From Pempheris klunzingeri (taxonomy: Eukaryota > Chordata > Actinopteri > Acropomatiformes > Pempheridae), in the NCBI RefSeq assembly GCF_042242105.1, contig NC_092016.1, positions 14,770,501-14,834,500 of the forward strand: a DNA stretch of 64,000 nucleotides, given 5' to 3'. Below are positions 30,944-42,700 of the stretch, one piece after another. The notes beneath the pieces are model-generated. The model was given only the letters and a program-made list of their open reading frames with translations, ran no database searches and had not been told where the DNA came from. Both the position numbers and the translations under genes were made by a program. Each line of letters begins with the position of its first letter. The first letter of the stretch is position 1.

Positions 30944-31418
30944 CCACATGTGTGTGTTCTGAGAGATCAGGAAACACAGATCATGTTGAACAGGAGCTCA
31001 GGACACATTTCACTGACATCCAATCTACACTCACTGACCACAAAGTGGGTGCGTGAGTGTGCATGTGTGTTTTGAGTTTCATAGCTTAACATCTCACTGA
31101 TGTGAAGATTTTACAATATCTTGATGAGAAATTAATGACTTCAATCTTGACAGGGAGATAACGGCACTTACTTAATACCCATATTCAGTGTATGAATAAC
31201 TTTCTTTGGGTTTTATACCCCCCTTGTGGTGATATGATACATTACATTACAGTCAACGGCAGAAGCTGTGAAGTAAAAAGTGCCCTGCACACCTCCGTAA
31301 AGCTTCAAGTTTAATGATTCAAATACAAGTTTACTCTACTCTACTTTGCCTCATGTCAGTATGATTGTTGTCATGCAGAGTACCATATTGATTGTTATGG
31401 AAAATGAACACTCGGAAA

Positions 31419-31898
31419 CCACTGGTGAAAGAAGTGTTGAAAACATTTACTTGTAACAATACCACACAACAAAAATATTCCATTGAAAGTAAGAATACTG
31501 CATTGAAAAATATTACTTCAATAAAAGTACAGAAGCACCAAAAGTAAGTACTCATTGTACAGAATCTCGTTGGTTTTCTATTGTCATATATAATGATATA
31601 TAAATCATTATATAATAAATACATTTTAATTATTGATGTGTTAATATGTAAGAAGTACTTTAATGTTGTAGTTGGTTAAAGTGGGGGTAATTTTAAGTAC
31701 TACATATATTGCTGGGTAAGTTAAACTGTAATGATACATTATATGTTACAAGGTGAAAATATGTTTTATGAAATAAATGCAATGAACTAAAAAGAACAAT
31801 ATAGTCCATAGAATATAGTATCATAAAGCAGGAAAACTCAAGTAAAGTAATAATACCTAGATGTGTATGTATGTATTCAGTTAATTTCCACCAGTGTT
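31419..31898. repeat. Dispersed fish repeat with CACTGGTG-type terminal inverted repeats
   Basis: The left end begins CCACTGGTGAAAG and the right end closes with TTTCCACCAGTG, so the termini are inverted repeats. The body has the AAAAGTAAGTACTCATTGTA, TAATTATTGATGTGTTAATA and ACTCAAGTAAAG segments typical of a very common non-coding fish repeat. It ends about 30 bp from the donor site of the serine-rich exon at 31933. A weaker, degenerate relative may lie at about 49830-50115. Confidence 0.7.
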
Positions 31899-31932
31899 GA
31901 AAACAGGACTCGCTGACAACCAGGCCTCTTAC

Positions 31933-32371
31933 CTTAGGCTGTCTGATAATGATGGAGGGTCTGGGGATTTGAGGATATTTCAGCTCCAGCTCCGGACTAC
32001 AGTTGAACTCCAGCTCATCATCTGAGCTGTGGGAGAGGCTGGGGCAGGGTGGAGGTGACTCAGAGCATGGCTCTTCATCTGTGTCCTGCAGGTGGCAGAT
32101 TGATTTTGAGTTGGTACCGTTTACTTCTCTGGTTCTAGTGGACTGAGTGGAGATACAGCTGATAGTCCTCTCAGGCTGTTTGTGGTGCCGCCTGTGTGGG
32201 CTGCCTGGGTACGCTTCTGGCTGGGATATAACTGGGTCTGCTGCGGGAAGTTGATGGTTATTTCTGCTGCATCTGGAATTGTTTGAGTCCTCAGCAGGTG
32301 CTGGATCAGTGTTACCATCTGATGGATTACCAAAACAATGGCCCAGAGAGGAACAAGGTAGTCCGTGCATG
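31933..32371 (-). CDS. fam107b: Serine-rich coding exon, probable N-terminal extension of long fam107b isoform
   Basis: On the minus strand an acceptor (CCACCAG, exon edge 32371) opens a frame with ATG at 32370. The frame runs without a stop to a strong donor (CCTAAG then GTAAGA; edge 31933), about 146 codons. The product is rich in S, P, N and acids: SDGNTDPAPAEDSNNSRCSR, then DTDEEPCSESPPPCPSLSHS, SDDELEFNCSPELELKYPQI and PRPSIIIRQPK. The bias, lack of stops and good splice sites support a real exon. Human FAM107B has a longer isoform with an extra N-terminal part, and this is the only plausible gene for it here. The exon ends in phase 0, whereas the common exon at 9989 needs phase 1. Another exon must lie between, or the joining differs. 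Confidence 0.55.
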
Positions 32372-33299
32372 CTGGTGGAGTCAGAAATGACCGAAAGAGA
32401 CAGTAAAATAAATCTTACTTGCATTGGCATTAGCTGGATCTGGGGTCTCCCAGTGTGTGGGACAACATTCAGCAGTTAATCTGTAGCTGCTTGTACATTA
32501 TCAGACACTAGAGTATGAGCAACAACCAGTAAGGAATATACATCATTTTCTTTATGTGGGATAAATGCAAATACACTACGTAAGACTGAGCCAGCCGTTT
32601 CCGTACTTGAGCAGCAGCGTATGAAATAAAAATGTCTTTTTATCCAGTTTGGTCCATGCCAACAAATGTCCTCAATAGCTGCCCTCCATTTCAGCATGTC
32701 TTCTAGTTATGTCATAGCAGAATTAGTTAGTCCATTTGTCCAGTAGCAGCTGTAGCAATGGATCATCACTATCCCAGACTTAACCTTAAAAATCCACACT
32801 GTGTCAGCTGTTTCTCGGTCAGTAGGTCGATCTGTCATCACATCATTCTCTGTCTCTCACAGAAAACAGCCAGGTTGCTTTTGAAGCTACTTCAACCACT
32901 CTTCACAGGTGAGGGTCACTCTGTCTTCAGTCCTTCGCTGTTCCCTGTCTGTCTCTCTGATGACCTGTGTGTGTACGAGAGCCTCAGGGTTTCTGTGTGT
33001 GTGTGTGTGTTGCAGTGTGTCAGTACTAGGTGTCTCATTACTTGACTGGGTAGTCCCTGGTCTGTTGTGATGAGAGTGTAGGTAGGGGTTGGGCCACAGG
33101 GACTCTGGTTACCATCTGATTCAGAGTCAGTTACTAATACACATGCCCTACACTTCAACACTATTAATGAATGAATTCATCTGATCACAGAGCAGTGGCC
33201 AAGAGTGTAAAGGTTATTGGAGTGTTACAGATGGTTGAATATGAGAGTTCAAGTTACAGGCAAACACCGTAAATGATAGGCCTCAGATGAGAAAGAGAA

Positions 33300-33330
33300 A
33301 GGGGGAGGGAGAGAGAGAGAGAGAGAGGGG

Positions 33331-33362
<32 letters not shown>
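33300..33362. repeat. (GA)n purine tract
   Basis: An imperfect GA run of about 60 bp with short G insertions; one strand is entirely purine. Confidence 0.9.
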
Positions 33363-33364
<2 letters not shown>

Positions 33365-35584
33365 CCTGGCATCCCTCCTCGCAGAATGAGCGAGATGAGC
33401 AGAAACCCAGCTGTCCTTGGGTGACTGCTACTTAAATATTCATACAATCACATAAAGCAGCATTGCATTAATAGTTTATCCGGCCTGGTCTCTTGGTGAA
33501 AATGTATTTTTTCAAAAGACAGTATCAATATTATGTGTACAGTTTTGGATTGGTTGCGTAACCAGTACAGCAGACACTGTGTTGGCTTATGGGCTGAAAT
33601 GTTTGAAAACATAATCATATATACAATATAACACGTCCAATAGTTTATGTGGTAACTGGTGGGGTAAAATAATTGATTACAATGTTTGCTTTATTACTTT
33701 TACTAAACTCATCATTCATTGATACGTAATGTTTGTTATAATTTGAAAGGCTCAATAAAGATATTGCACTAAAATTACAGAATGCATGAAAAACTTGCTT
33801 TACTAACTTGAACTTAAACGTAAATATCGGAAAGTACTGTCTGATTAATTCTCACCGTATACATTTGTTGCCGACTGTAATCTATAACCCAATATGTTTT
33901 GCACTTTTTACAACGGTGATGTGACCACCTTGCACACCAAACATCATCTCCTGAACAGTGAACCGCTCCTGATGGCTGAGAAGATTATGGTGCACTCTTT
34001 CAAGATCTGATAGTAGTAGGACTTGCAGTTGTGGACGTGCTGTCAAGATACACCAGGCACCACAACTAGCACATCAGATTAATGTCTGTGTGCACTAAGA
34101 AATGCAATTAATTTAAAATGCTGGCAGACTTACATGCAGGGTGTCCACATGCCCATGGATATTGGTCAATATGCCCTCGCTGTAAACAAATTCACAATCT
34201 GTGTTTTTCTTCTCTCTCTCATCATAAGAAACAACACACTCAGACCAACTGAACCAGAGTGTGATTATGAAACATGCTTGGCCTCTTTTGTCTCAGGATA
34301 TAAACAGAAACACATAGTGTAGTTTGCACTCATTATTAAAAGCCTTAGAAAGCTTTTATAGTTGTGAGAATATTTAATAAAAGTAATTTGATAACTTTCT
34401 GTAATGCTATGTGATGTCTACATGTTAATGCTAAGAGATAGAATACTTAATAGCAGCTCACAGTATAAATGGTGGCGAGAGAAAGCTGGATAATATTTTG
34501 CTTAAATAATGGCACCCTGACCAAACAGTTAATGGTCATATTTTAGAGGAACTGTGGATCTCGTAAAGACAGTAACACATTTTTACAGACCTGAACAGGA
34601 TTCAATTAGTTTTCATTACACTACTGAGGAACCACCATTGCACCATAGAGTGTTAGATGGTGGAATACAGCTTTAAAAAAATGTGAAATACACTTCAGAA
34701 TATTGAAGTATAGAATATTGTGTTCACTATCACTTAATGTTAACAACGCATGGGGCCGTTTGTTGGGGACAACTTCACAGTAAATAACACAGCTCTAGTG
34801 CCACCTCATTTCATTCTTCTTCTGTCTAGTGCATTTAGCATCTTTGGCACAGCTGTTACTTTAACCATCTATTCAAACCCTTGCATAGGGATTATAAATG
34901 ACCTCACTTAATGACAATTATTTGGTGGCTAATTAGCCTCAAAAGTGATCAACAACTGTTTTCCAATGTGTTTGGAGGTGAATGGGACAAAAAAGAGGGA
35001 GTTAGATGTCAGCTCGAAAAACGGAAATGACCGTGACCCCGGGGTCAACAGGCAGCAGGACCAGAATAATTTTGCTCACTAAGCCAGACCTTCATAGTAG
35101 CATTAATGTCTATGAACATCATCACATTTAGGATCCAAATACAAAATACAAAATTGTTATTATAGGCAGATAAATTACACAAAGCAGCCTGTGTGAGCCA
35201 CATTGCAGTAATGATGAACGGTGCAGGGCTTCCCTCTGGTGGTCAGTGATGTGGACAGCAGTGCTTGAGATTTTTTAGAGAAATATGGGTTAATACATTT
35301 AACCGACGCTGTTTTCAAGACAATGTCTAAATGCAGCTTGATCATATCGATATGTGCTTCCTTACAGCGACATCAGCCAAAACAAATCTGCGACAATTAT
35401 CTCGCTAGAGGCTGTTATTTCGCCTCAGCGCTTAATTTTACAATATTCCACGTAGTAACATCTTACATTTTGTTTTATTGAACGTACAAATGCATTGATA
35501 TTAATCATTGTGTGTTGTGTTGTTTTGTCACAACAGTTACATTGTAACATTATTTCTTCCTGAGAGACGTCATGGGCGCGTCAG

Positions 35585-35585
<1 letters not shown>

Positions 35586-35636
<51 letters not shown>

Positions 35637-35645
35637 CACACACAC
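35586..35645. repeat. (CA)n microsatellite
   Basis: A CA run of about 60 bp with one CG interruption, about 480 bp upstream of the elapor2 start codon. Confidence 0.9.
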
Positions 35646-35879
35646 ATACATATGCACAGCTGCGTCAAGTCAGCACACACAGCCAGAAAATACCACAGGT
35701 AGTACTAATTTGGCTGTAAATTAAAGTGATACAAAAGGTCACTTTGAGGAAAATTGGGGCTTTAATGCACAAAATGAACATTGTTTGGCACACTAACACA
35801 TTTATATCACAGTTCACGTGAAAAATCAGGCACGACAAATAACCCACTTCTAAATAATTCACTCCGGGATGCGTTGCGA

Positions 35880-36125
35880 GTTTTACTTTGAAAACCGTAA
35901 CCGGAAGCGCTTCGTAATCCTGCCCAGCTTCACTGTGATGATGCAGCCCCGGAGCGCTCAGTCTGAGGATAATCGCAGGTGGTAGGGGCTACAATCTGCT
36001 GACAAGAGACGTCAGAAGCAGGTGTCGATTTGTGTGTGACCACGCATTGATCCGGCTCAGGTTTATGACACAATCACCTCTCCCGGATCGAGGTTGATGT
36101 TTTTTCTCCCCCTCGATGATCCACG
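35880..36125 (+). promoter_or_regulatory. elapor2: elapor2 promoter and 5' UTR region
   Basis: This stretch is CpG-richer than its flanks and has an ETS-type ACCGGAAG near 35900 and a CRE-like GACGTCAG near 36008. No TATA box is clear. Short upstream ATGs occur near 36091 and 36117. The main ATG at 36126 has A at position -3. Confidence 0.45.
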
Positions 36126-36702
36126 ATGCGGTCCTCTGCTTGGTTCGTCGCCAGTTGCGCTCTGATTGTCTGCACGCTCCGGCTGACTGACGGGGCCAAA
36201 GGACAGCGGCCGTGTAGTGAGGTGAGAGATGCCACAGCCGATCAATAAGGGCTCGTTCTATTTCACTGCATCTGCTTTCATTGTCACAGCTTTCCGTGGG
36301 GAGGCAGTTGAGAAAAACGCACTGCTGTGGTTGCACGCGCTGACAGTGAGTTGGTAATCCAATGACCACATCAAATACGATTAAAAATTGATGACACATT
36401 TCCGGGGTCGATAGCTGATATGATGCTTAAAACCGCTTCCTCATCATCAGTGGCAGCAGGTGGGAGGACAAAACGCCCAGCTGCTCTGTTTGTCAAGAGA
36501 ACAAGTTTGAGCAACATGGACGAGCATGAATCACTGATGGGGTCTGGTGTATGTTGAACTTCACCACTCAGCGCTGTTCAGGCTGTTATCAGCTTCCTGC
36601 ACGGCCTGGCCTTTCCTTCCCTCTGGTCTGGCTCTCCTCAACACCTCCTCAGTCCAGGCTGGCAGACACACACACACACACACACAAACACACACAGACA
36701 CA

Positions 36703-36787
<85 letters not shown>

Positions 36788-39700
36788 ACAGATTCCCAAG
36801 ACGGAGGAGCAACATTCCTTCAACTTACTGGCTCAATCGTCAGTCAGAAAGTGGCAGAAATGTTACTGCAGCTCGCCAGTTAAGCCATATATAGTGCTAC
36901 ACTTCTGTGCTGCCGAAGTCTTGGTTTAAATCTCACGAATGCATCCAGGACTAGAGGTTCTCATGCTGAATTATGGTGTGAGATGAGGATTGAAAGCCTG
37001 CCATATCAGTGACTGAACACAGCTCTTGAAGGAGTCACCAGAGATAACAAGGGTGTAGTGCAATAGAGTTCAGACAACAATGCTATTCTTAGTCGATTTC
37101 GCCTCCTCTTGAATCTCTACAGATTTTAAAAAATTGAGTTTGGCCTACAGCTATGCTCGATTAGGCCTCCTTTCTCTTGTCCTGTATCCGTTTGTCCCCA
37201 CAGACAGCAGCGAAAATCGTTCCACACACAACAGCCTGCATGCTCCGTGGTGTCAAAATCTGGTTTGGCTCAAGGAGCAACATTATGTAAACTGTCAGAA
37301 ATCAGGCCACCCTCCTCTGTAGACAGAACGATGGTGGTGAGAAGCTCTGTGGAGGCGTGAACATCAAGCTAATTGTATTCACTCCATACCACAGATTCAA
37401 ACTCTAACGTGATTATTTAGCGTTCGTTCTGAAAATGTGAAGAGCTGCTGGTAAAACACCACTGCTGCCATCACCCCTGTCGCCATCGCCGTGGAGATGG
37501 TATGTTGTGTGTCCAGGGCAAAAGAGTGGTTGAGGCTTGTGAGATAACGATGTAACAGGATGTCATGCTTTATTAGCCTGAGCAGCTGCATATGGAAGCT
37601 AATTCTGTGTTGGTTGCTAATGCAGCAGCAACATCCATTCTGTCTGCTCTGATTTGCAAAGCATTCTCACCTACAATGAGACGACTGAGGGCTCCAATCA
37701 GGGTGGAGGCCTCTTGCGGTGTGATGTTTACTGACCTGCCTCTGGCCTACATTTGCTCATTGTTTGGGTTCAAGTCTGATGTTGTGACTGATTTCTTATG
37801 CAGGTGTTTAATGTGTGTGTAATTGGCAGACGGACTACTACTATGAGTACACAGAGTGTGACAGCACAGGATCTCGGTGGAGAGTGGCCATTCCACAGAA
37901 CGCCGGAGCCTGCACTGGACTACCAGAGCCAGTGCGCGGCACTGAGTGCAGTAAGTGCATGTGTGAGTGTGATGTGTGTACTTCACCCTCTTATCAGCAG
38001 CCTGGAATTTCCACCACTTCAACCTGACAAACCCTGTAAAGATATTCTCCTACCAACCACAGAGCACAGCCACAGGACATTAATCTCAGAGCAAAACAAT
38101 TGTCACATCATTTCTCACTGCTGACTTGCTCGCTTCACAGGCCACTTCATTAACGGGCCTTGTTGTCGCTTGTGAAAATTAGGATAAGGATCTAAAATGA
38201 GATGCAGTAACCGATGACAGTTGTGACTGATGACAGGCACCAATTTGTTTCTTAGCTATAGACTATTTGAATAAAAGGACAGTAAGTTTGCAGAGTTGAT
38301 GCTTTTATAAGGACAGTTATTCAGAGGTCCATTTAAGTAAATGGCACAATATTCAGTCAGTGTTGGTGTCTGACTGTGGAAACAGATCTTCTAAGTAAAA
38401 GGTGAGTCATTGGGAGTGTTAGATTTCTCCTTTTTTTGCGAGGGGGTTGTTTACAAGACAGTGATGGTGAAAAGTGCCTTATCATGATGAAGCCAAGAAG
38501 TAAGACTTTAACCGTGTAAAAGCACAGTAATGTTCCACATGGTGGTCATACAGGTTTGTGCTTTGTTAGATCTCCCATAGAACAGGTTTGCCCTGCGCTG
38601 TTGCAACAACACTACCCTGATGGCTGAACTGAGCCAATCACTGGCGAAATCTGCATGTTAATTGCCAGCTGGGGTTTTCTAACATAGATATTTTACATAT
38701 GAACTGCATAAAACTGAAAGTATTCTCAGTACAACAATGGATCTTTGTGAGGTGAAATGGATAATTATCAGGAATAGCTTGTTATTTTGACTTTTTTCTG
38801 TTTCCTTCTTCCTCTTCAGCTTCTCACAACTTCCTCTTGTGCACATTAAGACACACTACTAATCCTCAGGTCGAGTGCACCGCACAAATTGCATTCCCAC
38901 GCATTTTTTTTCGCTGTTAGTGAAGAATAAAGAGGCATCACACTTGCGTTTGAACAGATCAGGTATGAGGAAAAGCTGACACTGTTAAAACATTGGCAGG
39001 TGCACAGGACAGGATGGAAATAAGTGCGAGACAGACACAGTGTGTAACAGGATGTAAGGATTAAGTTCCGATCACTGGGGCTATGTTATACTGAATGCAG
39101 CAATGATTTTCATGACCATTTCTCTTCTTCAGTCTGTTGGATTTCATACTGAGTGTCTGATGTTTACAGCAGAATGCAAAGAAGGTTGGGAATGACTTAT
39201 TAATGTAATTCTCCCCCCCCGTCCCTCCTCTCTTTCTCTCCCTCTCATTCTGTGTCCTCCAGCCTTCTCATGCGAGGCTGGGGAGTTCCTGGAGATGTCG
39301 GCTCAGGAGTGTACTCAGTGTGCAGCAGGAAGCTACTCCCTCGGCAGCGGTATCCGCTTCGACCAATGGGATTCCATGCCTGTTGGGTTCAGTAGCCTGG
39401 CAACCCCCTTGGAAAACGGCCCCCACGGAGATGACAAGCTCACCTGCAACAGGTGTGTTACTAGGATGCAAGAAAAACTGAAAGCCAGATTGTAAGTGTA
39501 AAACAAATTTGATTTCTTTTTCCTTGCAGTTCTTCCTGGGTGCCTCAAGGAAACTATCTGGAGTCCAACAGGGATGAGTGCACGGTCTCTCTCATCTATG
39601 CTGTCCATCTGAAGAAGCAGGGCTCTATCAGCTTTGAGTACCAGTATCCAGACAACAACCTGCTGTTTGAGTTCTTTGTGAGTTTCAAACATTCCTTAGC

Positions 39701-42700
39701 GGTTATCCTTTTACTTCTGTCTGTTTGGGTGGATGCTCAATGTGTGTACATAGTGGGTTTGTGTATACACTGCCAGTAAAATGTTTTTGGACACCCTGGT
39801 GAGTACATCAGTATGTTCTGACAGTAGGTCATCTTAAAGTTCTCTCAGAGACCTACATCTTTGTATTTAAGAATCTATTTGCAGGCTCTTTTCCTGGTGG
39901 GCATACTGACATGTCATAGCAGGAAAACAGTAACATTAATAAGAGCTGCCCACCATTTAGTGCACCAGTTGCAAAGCCCTGGTATAATGTAGAGCAGAGC
40001 CATAATTAATGTTGTCAGTTGCACCTGTGCTTTTGCTGCTATGGCTAGTGAAATGATGAGTCTCTTAATGAGTGGTCAATAGGAGGAATGTGTGCTGGAA
40101 AAATGAAGCTTTAAAACTAATCAGATTTTGGTGATCTACAGTAAATTGAGGACATTTTTCGCATTAATTCTCCATAATGAAAAGCAGATGTGTTGTTTAT
40201 TATTCAATAAGTGTCCCCACAAATGAAGAAAAAAATACCCTATTCTTTGTGTGTGTTCAGATCCAGAATGACCAGTGTCAGGAGATGGATCAGTCTGCTG
40301 ATACGAAGTGGCTCAAGCTCACCAATCATGGTGAATGGGCAACCCATACGGTAAGTATTCCATGCCGTAAGATGAACAATAGAAACGGAGGGCAGATCTT
40401 TGGCAGCCGGCCTTTGCCTTCCAAAACAAGAGTGTTGAACTCAGGCTGAGCAGCAAGAATTGGAATGATAAAAGCAGGAAGTCTGTTCGTACCCACAGAG
40501 TGTGATGACACTCTCCTTTGTCGCCAGTCTTTTTCCAGTAACACAGTAAACTGAGTTTCCATGTGTATGTAGTTCAGTCTCTGCACTGAGTAAAAAAAAA
40601 AGTCATTAACTGTAATGTTGGGAGGAGTTTTACAGTACACAATACAGTGTTTTTTTTTTTTTTTAGCTGAAGATCTAGTTTTAATGAAGAAATTAAATGA
40701 CTGTGGGCAGTGAAGGCTCAGCTCTAGCATTTGAGTTTTTGAACTGATCTCTTAAAGCCATTTTAAGATGGCATATCTCATTAATTTGAAGCTACATAAA
40801 GATTTTTTTTTCTCTAAACTTCTGCATTGGCCCTATTTATGCTGCAGCTCCACTGATAATTCATGAAATCATGTGTATTCTAGGTGAACCTGAAATCTGG
40901 CACCAACATCCTGTACTGGAGGACGGGTGGAGTCCTGATGGGGGCCAAAGTCGTGAAGCCTGTTTTGCTAAAAAATGTTCAAATAGAGGGTCAGTAACAA
41001 CTGACTTTTCAATCTCTATCTGTCATTTTTTTTTTTAATTCCTGAATCTTTGGGTCTCTCTCTTAATTAAAGAGTTTGGTCGAGACCTGCTCTTTATGGA
41101 AAGCGTCTTAAGATAACACTTGTTATGAATTGGCTCTATATGAATAAAGATTGATTGATTTCCTTCTCCCAGGAGTCGCCTACACATCAGAGTGTTTCCC
41201 ATGTAAGCCGGGGACATTCAGCCATGTCCCAGGCTCCTCCACATGTGACCCCTGTCCTCGGGACACCTACTCTGGCCACGGTGCCAGCTCCTGCACGCCC
41301 TGTAACACCACCACTCACTATGCAGGTAGGGAGAAAAATCTACACATGTTTGGCAAATTTATGTTGAATCCTTGGAGCAGTGTCGTGAAACTGCAGTGCA
41401 GTATTCAGCGTAGCCTAATTGTCATCAGTGCTGCTCACAGAAGCACATAACGCAGCCGAAGGATAGAAAGAGAGCTTGTCCTATTTTCAGCCACATTAGT
41501 CAAACTTCAGAAGAAGAAACATGCTTGTTAGTTCAGTGTGGAGGGCTTGTGTGATCGCAAGGGAGTAGCAGATTTTGGCAGATGATGTAGTGAGTCTGCT
41601 CTTGTAATTTTCATAAAGCTTCTGTTTTACTTGCATTTTACAAATTTGTTTTCTAATGCGTTATTTGGTAGGATAATAGTAATATGCTCCCTGATCTATT
41701 TTAGTATATTTCTCAACAGTGATGCACGTGATTACATTTCCTCATGTAAAGCACTCAGAGCTAGACCCTGTTTGAGAGGCAGGACTAGCAGTTTCATGTC
41801 AATAGAAGGTAGAGGATTTTCCTAGTTATAATGGCAAATATCTGGCTGACTAACCTGACAGGTTGTGTCCGTATTTTAACCTGGTCTAATGAAATGCATT
41901 GAAAGTCCAATTAACAGACTGTATTTAAAGTACATTACAGAGGAGGAAAAAAGAAATTGTATAAAGTATCTTCATATTTAAATTCCTATCATGATACTAA
42001 GGATGTTTGTCCTGTTCAGTAGAGTCACTGAGACGTGACTGTGAGAAGGCTAGTGTATTCAGAACATATTACATATTTAATTCAGTACACCTCTTTATGC
42101 ATATTGTATGACTCCCTGGCTTTACTGCTGTGTTTTTAGCAGATTCTCCTTCCAAAAGGGTTTTCTATCTATTCTATTCTGTTCTGTTCTCATACTCAAT
42201 CACATCTTGCATCTTCACTATACTTAATGTCAACTGAATGGGTCTATATTTCATTTGAATTCTTTGGTTTTTATGATTCAGCTTGATGTATTTTATGCCT
42301 AATGCTTCGTCTTTGACAAAGATCATTGTTTATTAAAGCCTTTAGTTAGAGAAAATATTCAGCAGTTGCTCTTTTAAAATAATACTTGCCATTTTCTTTG
42401 GCTAATTTTATTTTGCTCTTCATTTTTCTTATCCAAGCTGAGGGATCTGCTGTGTGTAAGGACAGACCTCCATGTTCCAGGAAGGACTATTTCCAGATCC
42501 ACACAGCATGTGACCACGAAGGCAAGGTGAGAGAAAAGAGGCCACCTCTAGATTAAACACCCCGAGAAGGCCCATTATCTGATCAGTTTCTGTTCTGTTC
42601 CATCACCCATGTCATTTCAGACGCAGGTCATGTATAAGTGGATTGAACCTAAGATCTGCCTGGAAGATGTGACTGGAGCTGAGTCGTTGCCTCCAAGTGG

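Larger units (their letters stand above)
22530..31410. other. Gene-poor block, probably fam107b intron
   Basis: I find no supported exon on either strand. The block contains an inverted-repeat element (24144-24553) and CA/GT microsatellites at about 29386-29400, 29619-29657 and 30893-30941. Confidence 0.35.
32400..35880. other. Gap upstream of elapor2 with simple repeats
   Basis: I see no supported exon. A short run before a GTAAGA donor near 32420 on the minus strand could be another 5' exon of the serine-rich transcript, but it would leave an intron of only some 50 bp. A (GA)n tract lies at about 33300-33362 and a CA run at 35586-35645. Confidence 0.35.

Noticed and set aside
32476-32697. 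Minus-strand open frame beginning MLKWRAAIEDICWHG
   Set aside because: It looked protein-like at first, but I recognise no family and see no matching splice sites.
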